A stretch of 64,000 nucleotides of DNA from Trebouxia sp. TZW2008 (Eukaryota; Chlorophyta; Trebouxiophyceae; Trebouxiales; Trebouxiaceae). The notes below the pieces were generated by a model. It worked only from the letters and a program-made list of their open reading frames with translations, was not told the origin of the DNA and ran no database searches. The stretch covers positions 124,001 through 188,000 of the forward strand of contig BDIU01000264.1 in the NCBI GenBank assembly GCA_002118135.1, given 5' to 3'. Every line of letters begins with the position of its first letter. Position 1 is the stretch's first letter. The position numbers were made by a program, and so were the translations under genes. This document shows positions 56,860 to 64,000 of the stretch, piece by piece.

Positions 56860-57760
56860 TGTACATCACAGGTCTTTAGAACAGGCCAAGTGTCTGGGTG
56901 ATGAAGCAGGATCAGCATCTGTCCTCAAGCGTTGTGCAGTGCAATGAGACGCAACAAAGCTGCGCTCAGGCGCCACTTCCTTGCCAACTTCAAAGAACAA
57001 CCACAAGTCATGCATAGACCGACCCGTTCGTGTCCTGCTGTAGCACGCGTCAAGACTACCCACGCACAGATGATCACAGCCTCAAGACAAAAGGCTGCAC
57101 AAAGCTGACCGTCATTGTCTTTCAGGACATGTGTCTAGCAGGCTGCGTTGCAGCAGTTTGCTACAGCTCCTCACATGCAGGCCAATTGCGAAATGATCTT
57201 AGGTTCGCCCCTTTATCAAAGGATCTACAGGCCAGCACAATGCCCATCCATCTGATGCAAATAGAAACTGTTGCAATACTGCAAGCCCACACTCACTATG
57301 TTGACTGTGCTTCACTAACTTAGCATCGTGTCATTCTACGTGTACAACTCCCAGATAGTCAAGTGATTGATCGCTTTATCTTCTGACAGCAACTTATGAT
57401 GGGCCCGATGGACAGGAAAGACTCAGCCGGTGTGCCTGAAGCAACTTCTGTCACCATGCTAAACACTGCTGACATGCTGCCTGCCAATGCTCTGCAGCCG
57501 GTTCATGGAACGCTGACGCATCGCTCAGTCGTAATCTGTCCACTCACCAAGACTGGATACGATGAAAGAAGACAAATAAAGCAGATATGACAAGCAGCGG
57601 CACCATGGCCATACATGTCATTCTTTAGAAGGCTTGTCTGAAGGTCAAGTGGCTCCAGGGTCTGCTTGCATGCTTCTTGAGGCATTTGAAGAGATCCTTG
57701 CATCATGAGACCAGGCCAACCAGAACATCTGAGCCAACAGTTCCCAGACATTTGACAGTT
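56860..57760 (-). pseudogene. Unknown gene X, copy 2 (probably damaged)
   Basis: Matches copy 3 at 62.6-63.4 kb. It keeps QEACKQTLEPLDLQTSLL and, further down, LWLFFEVGKEVAPE, but between them there is an insertion and the frame near TSLLKNDMYGHG departs from copy 3. No known domain. Confidence 0.4.
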
Positions 57761-58228
57761 TCTCTAACAAACTCTAAGCAACAAGCGCAATAGAGCTGAG
57801 GATTTTCCGTGAGGGTTGTGTGTAGACCACACACGAGTGTCTGCTATCATCTAAAATGGGGTGAATTGCGGCTCAAAGCTCACCTTGTGACGCTCAGCTG
57901 AATCAGACTCAATTGCAGAGCCTTCAGACCTGTGAGTCAGCTACTAAGCATGCTTGATTCCACAAGCAGTGCTCACTCTGCTACAGTGTCATAGGCAGGA
58001 CTGTTCTCAAGAACTCGTGTTCTCACTTCATCTGAGACATTGACATTACTCAGGAGTCAAGGGTATCATCACACGCCAGGCTGCCAAGAGCAACAAATGC
58101 AAACAGCGCACTTTTCCAGATCCACACAGATCCGCTCAATTGCACACCCAAGGTGTGTAATTGCTTGCCATTTGCGCCAGCAAACGCCATCGATTGTGTG
58201 TGTGCTTGCCTTTGTGTCAGGTTGCAGC

Positions 58229-58552
58229 ATGCAGGACTGCAAGGCGGCGCTCATGCCTCACCTGACGAGCCTTCTGGAAAACAGCCACAGAAAACACTTG
58301 AGGCGTGGGAAATTGAACCTGTCCCTCATGCTGACGTTCCCCCCTCTGACTGTCCTGGGGGAGGTTTTGATACAGCTGCATCCTTGCATGCCACAGCCAA
58401 CTCCTCTCTACAAAAAGGCCGCCAACCCTTTAGCCGAGTCACTGTATGAGCTGTCTCTGATACCATTGAATGGATTGTGGCGCTGCCCAAAGTCTGCAGT
58501 GGCGCTTGCCCACCAGTTTACAGCCCTACAAGGCACAAAACAGGCGCTTTGA
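58229..58552 (+). CDS. Unknown gene Y, copy 2
   Basis: Reads MQDCKAALMPHLTSLLENSHR and continues to a stop at 58550, 107 codons. The first 25 residues align with copy 3 at 63885; after that small indels separate them. It is preceded by an acceptor-like tgtgtcag in both copies. It may be a truncated descendant of a longer gene. Not recognised. Confidence 0.4.
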   Translation: MQDCKAALMPHLTSLLENSHRKHLRRGKLNLSLMLTFPPLTVLGEVLIQLHPCMPQPTPLYKKAANPLAESLYELSLIPLNGLWRCPKSAVALAHQFTALQGTKQAL

Positions 58553-58789
58553 AGGTCTCATGGGCATAAGGGCATCCATGACATGACATGACATGAATCA
58601 CGCTTAAGCTGATGTGTGTGCCGCACAATTCTGCACAGATTATCTATCTCACATTTGCTGTTGCAGAAGACTGCCGTTCTGAAAGTCTTAAAATCATCTG
58701 AGTTTGATTAGGAATTTCAGCAATTCACATATTGGCACAGGCTAAATGACAGAGTGTCTCGAAAAAGTACCACAGTATCTCACCTGAGT

Positions 58790-59060
58790 CAGAAAGGACC
58801 TTTAGCCTGTTGAGAAGTTTCCAGAGGGCATGTCTAGGCCTGCCCTAGTGATAGGCTCAGCAGAAGTGCTGTGCTTGTAACATTCAGCAGCGGCAATAAA
58901 CAGAGTGGCGTTGACTGCAAGGCGTCTGTCCAAACATGCCGCGCTGTTGAGGACTGCTGCCAAGGCGCTTGCATAGACTGTGCACCACAGAGTGCTTCTG
59001 CAAGTGACTGCACACAGAATGATTGACCACCAATCAGTTTTGCTGCAGCATCTGAAAACC
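58790..59060 (-). pseudogene. Stray copy of HDAC exon 2
   Basis: Aligns over its whole length with 45996-46258, the second exon of the HDAC gene (SFCVQSLAEAL beside SFTVQSLAEAL), and the likeness extends into both flanks (about 58600-59170). It has frame shifts and no other HDAC exons around it. Confidence 0.8.
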
Positions 59061-59559
59061 CTTTTGCTTTCGTCAGCAAGTTTTGAAGACATAAAGAAAC
59101 ACAAAGACACAATGAGTTGTGTGGGCAGGCAGTGACCAAGCCGTAGTGTCAAAGTGCGAAAGTGAAGCTCTGGTGCACATTGTGCTATGAAGCGTGAGGA
59201 AACAGGCTACATAATCAGCATCAGCACTGAATGCTTGCTACCAAGAATGCATTATTCTTCAGGTGCATATATAAGCAACAAACTGCCTCAAAACAGCTCT
59301 GGCCAAAGCCTAACAAAAGATGGAATTGTGGTTGTAATCATTGGTCAGTGTTGCAATGCTGTGCCAAATCATGCACAAGTCATCGGCCTGTGAGCAAGCT
59401 CAGGCAATAACAGACAAGCAAATGCGCTGTTGCATCATGTACACTGGTGCATCAGACAGCATGGTACTGCAACAGCAGGCTGCATGACAATATCATCCTT
59501 TCGACCAGCGTAAGCAACACCAAACAAGACGGGGAAGCAAAAGGAAAAGAAAGACCTGC

Positions 59560-61007
59560 TTGCCTTGCTTTGAGGCCCAGTCACTTGCAGTCAAGCCTTG
59601 CTTGTGCTTCACAGCCACGGAGTTGAACGCTGAAGAGATGGCCAAAGCCAGGAAAGTTGACAACCCAGTCGCTTGCAGATGAGCCTCGCTTGTGCTTCAC
59701 AGCCATGGAGTTGAACGTTGAACAGATGACTACTGCCAGGAAATAGGCCCAGCAGCAGGCAGATGCTGCAGCATGGCAGCTGCCCATTCACAATGGAGCG
59801 GTTGCACCACTGCAGCTGCAATAGCGGTCTCTACCCTGCCAGGTTGCAATGTGGGGGGTTCAGAGCAACTTTAGGCAAAAGAAAGCTCCACTCTGATTGG
59901 CACTGAAAGTACTAACTGTCCCCCAAATTACAGTCGGCGATGATCTGTTTAGGAAAAACCTTGGGCCACCAAAGTGCCATCAGGTTGCTGGCACATAGCA
60001 GTACATGATCTGCAGGCAGTATTGTGTGAGATCTGTGATAAGACTTGTGGAGCTTGCAGGTCATGATGCACAGCACTGCAGCAGTGATGACTGCACGTCA
60101 TGTGCTTGCAGCAATGATGGTGCTTGGATGCACTTGCTTGGTGCAAAGTCTTGAACCTAACAAGGCCGTGCTGTAGCAGAACTTGCACACCCAACTTGGC
60201 AATTCAAACTAAAGAATTGCATGTCCAGACTGACCTTTCATTGTAAGCGACACCGTGCTGCAGCACAGCTTTCACCGCAGCTGCTGCAAGAAGGAGGCAA
60301 TGTGGGCAGGAACCAACGCTCACAGCCAGGTGCAGGGGTGAGTCCTAATAGGCTTGGCCACAGCAGCGCCAGTCCCAAGAAGCACATGCAAACATTCCAG
60401 GAGGCCTGCAGGAGTGGCAGACCAGACATTTGCAAGATGCTCAGGGTCGTCAGAGGACAGGCCTGTAGCTACAGCCATTGATTCGAGTCTATGCACTACG
60501 CAGTAGTGCAACATGCAAGCATGTGTGCCTTTCAGTGTCGACGGTGTTGAGCTTCGCCTCAGTACCTGACAGCCCCTGCAAGGCGCAAAGCTGCCAGCTT
60601 GCATGGGCTGACTTGCAGCAAAGACAGTGTCAGGCAACAGAGTGATCCTGCGATCAAGCAAGCTCGTGAGCGCACCTCGGCAGCTTACCCGCCGACAATC
60701 TGCATCTTCAGCCCTGACTCACAGCACAGCTTCCACCTGTACTGCGTCAACCTCCTCTGCTGCATCGTAAACGGGCTGCGCGACAAGCCGAATATGAGCT
60801 GAGGCTGATCTATGTCAGCAATAACAACCAGCGTCATCTGGGCGCACTTGCATGGGTTTACTTACAAACACCTTGAGTGCAGTCGGCGTGATCGTCATGT
60901 GTGTCATCGCTGACCCCAGTCGGTCCCTGTAAAGCTCGCGACCCTTAGCAAAGCAGAGCAGGTCCATGGATGCGCCAGGTGCATGCATGCGCATGCAGAT
61001 GAGTCAT
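59560..61007 (-). pseudogene. Ankyrin gene copy 3, broken
   Basis: Keeps recognisable pieces of the ankyrin exons (LECLHVLLGTGAAVAKP, SRSPF). One base is lost in the first repeat exon (PFTM in place of PVHDA), the first exon is scrambled after ATG 61007, and the last repeat exon is shortened and partly doubled near 59580-59740. Confidence 0.7.
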
Positions 61008-61309
61008 CCTTCATAGCCACGAGTGATCTTACTCCGGCGCAGACAGATCTGAACAGCTTGCGGCATCGCCATCGGCGCTGTTACCGTACACAGCTGGAGT
61101 GAGACACGATCAGTCGCACCTAGGAAAGCGCTGTTTCGCAGAAGAACTGCCAAGCAGCGCCAATAGACACCTTGTGTGTGCACGCAGTCTTGCCAAGCTT
61201 GCAGCGCTTGTCAGCTTCAAGCTGCTGTGATTGAGCAGAAACGCAGCGCAGTTACCAGACAAAAGCGTCGCGCTCGCCCCAATTTGCTGTCTTAGGCGCT
61301 TGCAAGCAG
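61008..61309. promoter_or_regulatory. CG-rich bidirectional promoter block, copy 3
   Basis: Same arrangement as copies 1 and 2, about 300 bp long. Confidence 0.6.
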
Positions 61310-62404
61310 ATGTCAACCTCTTGTCAGTTTCGACCAACGCTACTACACCCTAGCGTTCCACGCTGCGGTGCAACTCCGAGATACAAACATGCTGCCGCCA
61401 TAAAGCCATCACGGCGCTGCAATATCTGTTTCGCGCAAGAGCAGACCAGAGAAAGACGCTTCCGTTTTCCTACCACTCCTGCTACTTCGTCAACTGGCAA
61501 CGATGCCCCTCCTCCTCCACCACCGCCGCCACCACCTCCCAAAGATGTAAAACAAGTAAGACACTGTGGTGTGCTTCCTTTGACGACAATTCAGCAGGCA
61601 GAGCGACACATGCTTTTGACCTTTCAGAATATGTGCTTCCCTTTTGGCAAGACCCCGCACAGTTTCGTATATTACCTGCAGGGGTTTCCTACCCGTAGGG
61701 CGCTTCTAGGTGGCTTAGGTATTGCTGCTGTGGCAGCTGGCTTTGTTTGGACTTTTGGTGGAGAGGAGGAAGAATTTATAGACTTTCCAGAGGGAGGAGT
61801 TGCATTGGAGCAATATAACTTCAGGGCTGACGGTCAGCAGTTCAATATGATGAGCTTGCTTCATCTTGCAAGTCTCCTTTTTCTCCAAAGAACAGGTGCT
61901 GCTGCAGATCTCCCTGTGAACCCGGCAGAGGTGTATGCAAACAATGAACTGCAACCAGAACGTGATTGGCCAGACGTCAAGTCAAACAGTCCCATGTACA
62001 GATTCATTTTGTTCAACGGGTCTGCGTACGTGCGTTTGACAAATGGCGGATGGCTTGAATTCATTGGGCTGATTCGGTTTGGTGAAGAAGGAGGAGCTGT
62101 TTTGCTGGAGGCGCGAGGCGGTCAACAGTACACATTTGACATTCTTGACCCTCGCTTTCAACCTGAGCTGGTAAGCTGTGGGTCATTTTACTGTGGCTGC
62201 AAATCACAGGAGCTTCAGCAAATCTTGTGAGTCAGATCCTCTTGAGCCTTCTTGTTGCTGCTGCAGGTGGACGTTGATGACGTAGCGTTCATGAATGAAT
62301 TGTTCAATGTTTTGGGTAACTTTGATGACAAACTCAAAAAGTTTGATGCCCAGAGAGATATGAAGACTAGGGAACCTTTAAAGGAGGGCCAATCACTTCC
62401 TTGA
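61310..62404 (+). CDS. Transit-peptide/Tat-signal-like protein, copy 3
   Basis: Exons 61310-61555, 61682-61832, 61896-62170, 62267-62404; phases fit, 269 aa. Basic leader, run of about eleven prolines, then PTRRALLGGLGIAAVAAGF. The mature part: NPAEVYANNELQPERDW, NGGWLEFIG, EARGGQQYTFDI, then LGNFDDKLKKFD shared with copy 1 (LGDFDDKLREVQ). Intron positions are identical in all three copies. Confidence 0.78.
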
Positions 62405-62619
62405 GCAAATTGCAAGTCTTCATTGATCAGAAGAAATCTATAAGCATGTGGGCCAAATGGAAATGTGATTCAACATTACCAAGTTAAATTCAGGGCAGTC
62501 ATCATCGTGCTTGATCATGGTGGCATTGATTGAATGCTGCACGCAACTGTTGTATGTAACAAAGAGTTGTGGAGCAGACAGCAGCCATCATTGTCAGCTT
62601 CGAAAACATTGCAGGTTCT

Positions 62620-63442
62620 GTACATCAAAAGTTTCCCGTGTCTGACAGCAAATAGGATGATTGACATCTCAGGTTGCAAGTGTTGATGCATTGATAGGCA
62701 ACAACTGTCCACTCTCGGGCCATTTCCTTGCCGACTTGAAAAATACGGTATAAGTCACCAGTACATTGTGTCAGACCGACCCATTCATAGCCTGCTGTTG
62801 CGTGCACCAAGACTCACACATAGATGGGCATAGCCTTGACATGAAGGGCCGCCCTACCAGGCTTCACAAAACTCACCATCATTGCGATTAAGCACATGTA
62901 TGAACTGTTACAATGCAGCTCGCCACAGCTCCTCATGTGCAGGCCTACTGCAGATTGATCCCAAAGTTCCTGATATCAAAGCACTTACAGGTCAGCTATG
63001 TCAGCATAACAGCCCCCTTCACTATGGTCACTGTTGCTTACTGACTCAATATCATCAAGACTATAAGACTGAGGGCTATTGTTCACTGACTCAACATCGC
63101 CAAGACTATGGGACTGAAGTCTGTCTGCTGGATTGGTATTTCCCAGATAGTCAAAATTGCTGATGTCTCTCTGTATTCTGGCAGCAACTTCTGATGTGTA
63201 CCGCTGACAGGAAAGGCTCAGTCGGTGTGCCTGAAGAGACTTGCGCTGCTGCGCTGAAGCCTGCTGACATGCTGCTTGACGATGCTCTGCGGTCAGCCCA
63301 GGGCCGTACATCTCATTCATTGTAAGACTTGTCTGAAGGTGAAGTGGCTCCAGGGTCTGCTTGCATGCTTCCTGAGGTGTTTGGAGGGACTTGATCCTTG
63401 CAGCATGAGACCAGGCCCACCAGAACGCCTGTGACAACAGTT
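62620..63442 (-). CDS. Unknown gene X, copy 3 (best preserved)
   Basis: A first exon from an acceptor near 63442 to a donor near 62988 is open throughout: AWSHAARIKSLQTPQEACKQ, MNEMYGPGL, a Gln/Ser-rich helix, then SHSLGDVESVNN and SYSLDDIESVSN, a two-fold repeat. A second conserved block at about 62810-62640 reads DLYRIFQVGKEMARE. The start exon and end are not found, and the function is unknown. Confidence 0.4.
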
Positions 63443-63884
63443 CCATAACATTGGACAGTAGCACAAGGCAGGGCTGTACTCCAGCACTTGCGTTGGGGTT
63501 TCATGTGGTTGTCAGCAGCTTGCCTTTCTCAGGAGCAGAAGACATCATGAGCCCCTTGCATTATCAACCCCTGCAGTTTGAATCTTACCATACAAAGCGC
63601 AAAAACACCCTAACACAACTCAAGCAATGCCACTGTATACTAAGGAACTATGGGGTTTGCTTAACTTGTTTTCAACCCTAGCGCCCCGATCCTAATGCAT
63701 TATGACACTATGCATGATGACACACAAGGCTGCAAACAGCACAGAACAAATGCAAACAGTGCATTGCCACTGAGATCCACAAATGCCCTCAACTCCATAG
63801 CTGATGCATATAGTTTTTTGGAAGTGACTCTACAGACCGCCAATCACCAGCAGGTGCGTACACGCCTTTGTGTCAGGTTGAGCC

Positions 63885-64000
63885 ATGCAAAAGCGCACAG
63901 AGGCAATCATGCCTCACCTGACGAGCCTTCTGGAAAATAGCCACAAACAGCACTTGAGGCATGAGGAAATGAACCAGCTGACCCACACCCCCCTCAAGCT
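63885..64000 (+). CDS. Unknown gene Y, copy 3, cut by the window end
   Basis: ATG 63885 opens MQKRTEAIMPHLTSLLENSH and the frame stays open to the last base. The nearest upstream codons in frame include a stop, which supports this ATG. A match to copy 2 at 58229 shows that the frame has been kept. Confidence 0.5.
   Translation, partial: MQKRTEAIMPHLTSLLENSHKQHLRHEEMNQLTHTPLK

Larger units (their letters stand above)
45800..64000. repeat. Tandem segmental array, period near 5.7 kb
   Basis: Matching landmarks: ankyrin copies at 48.6, 54.9 and 60.7 kb; Tat-like genes at 52.1, 55.5 and 61.3 kb; X at 53.6, 57.6 and 63.3 kb; Y at 58.2 and 63.9 kb; HDAC exon 2 at 46.1 and 58.9 kb. The last two units are complete and offset by 5.66-5.8 kb; the first is split by 2.8 kb of unrelated sequence (48.93-51.77 kb). 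Confidence 0.85.

Noticed and set aside
1..64000. tRNA or rRNA genes, transposase, reverse transcriptase or viral genes
   Set aside because: I looked for cloverleaf-like stretches, long terminal repeats and the usual catalytic motifs and saw none that I can support.

Overview
This window is nuclear DNA from a eukaryote, most likely a green alga of the trebouxiophyte type. The genes are cut into many short exons by GT-AG introns. Encoded products include a plant/cyanobacterial-type plastid RNA helicase (ISE2 family), an OSCA/CSC1-type channel, a P-TEFb-type cyclin and proteins with chloroplast-style transit peptides. Gene bodies are poor in CG and full of TGCA/CATG words, while the short spacers between divergent genes are CG-rich. 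The clade is inferred from gene content and base style only; no rRNA or organelle marker is present.

Layout: 1-10.1 kb, minus, ISE2-like DExH helicase, its 3' end missing or beyond the window. 11.0-14.4 kb, minus, cyclin T-like gene. 14.7-17.2 kb, plus, TSNAXIP1-like coiled-coil gene, head-to-head with the cyclin. 17.7-21.8 kb, minus, BTB/T1 (KCTD-like) protein with a huge Ser-rich tail. 22.8-27.3 kb, minus, EDR2-C-terminal-domain (DUF1336) protein. 28.4-39.3 kb, plus, OSCA/CSC1/TMEM63-like channel of about 1,200 aa in 19 exons. 39.9-46.4 kb, minus, class II-like histone deacetylase with an added C-terminal region. 46.6-64 kb, a tandem segmental array: ankyrin gene (minus), Tat-signal-like protein gene (plus), unknown gene X (minus), unknown gene Y (plus) and a stray copy of an HDAC exon. 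It holds three intact copies of the Tat-like gene but apparently only one intact ankyrin gene.

The exon models were built by hand from splice signals and codon phase. Most junctions agree in phase from exon to exon, which is strong internal support; places where they do not are stated.

The most unusual property is that at least six of the genes carry 'echoes': degraded tandem copies, about 80-250 bp apart, of one edge of an exon together with its splice site, lying inside the adjoining intron. Copies of a 3' exon edge lie downstream of the exon and copies of a 5' edge mostly lie upstream, so the exon stays whole while the intron grows. The pattern is repeated in helicase, cyclin, EDR2, OSCA and HDAC genes, and a larger version of the same process (about 5.7 kb) shapes the 46-64 kb array.
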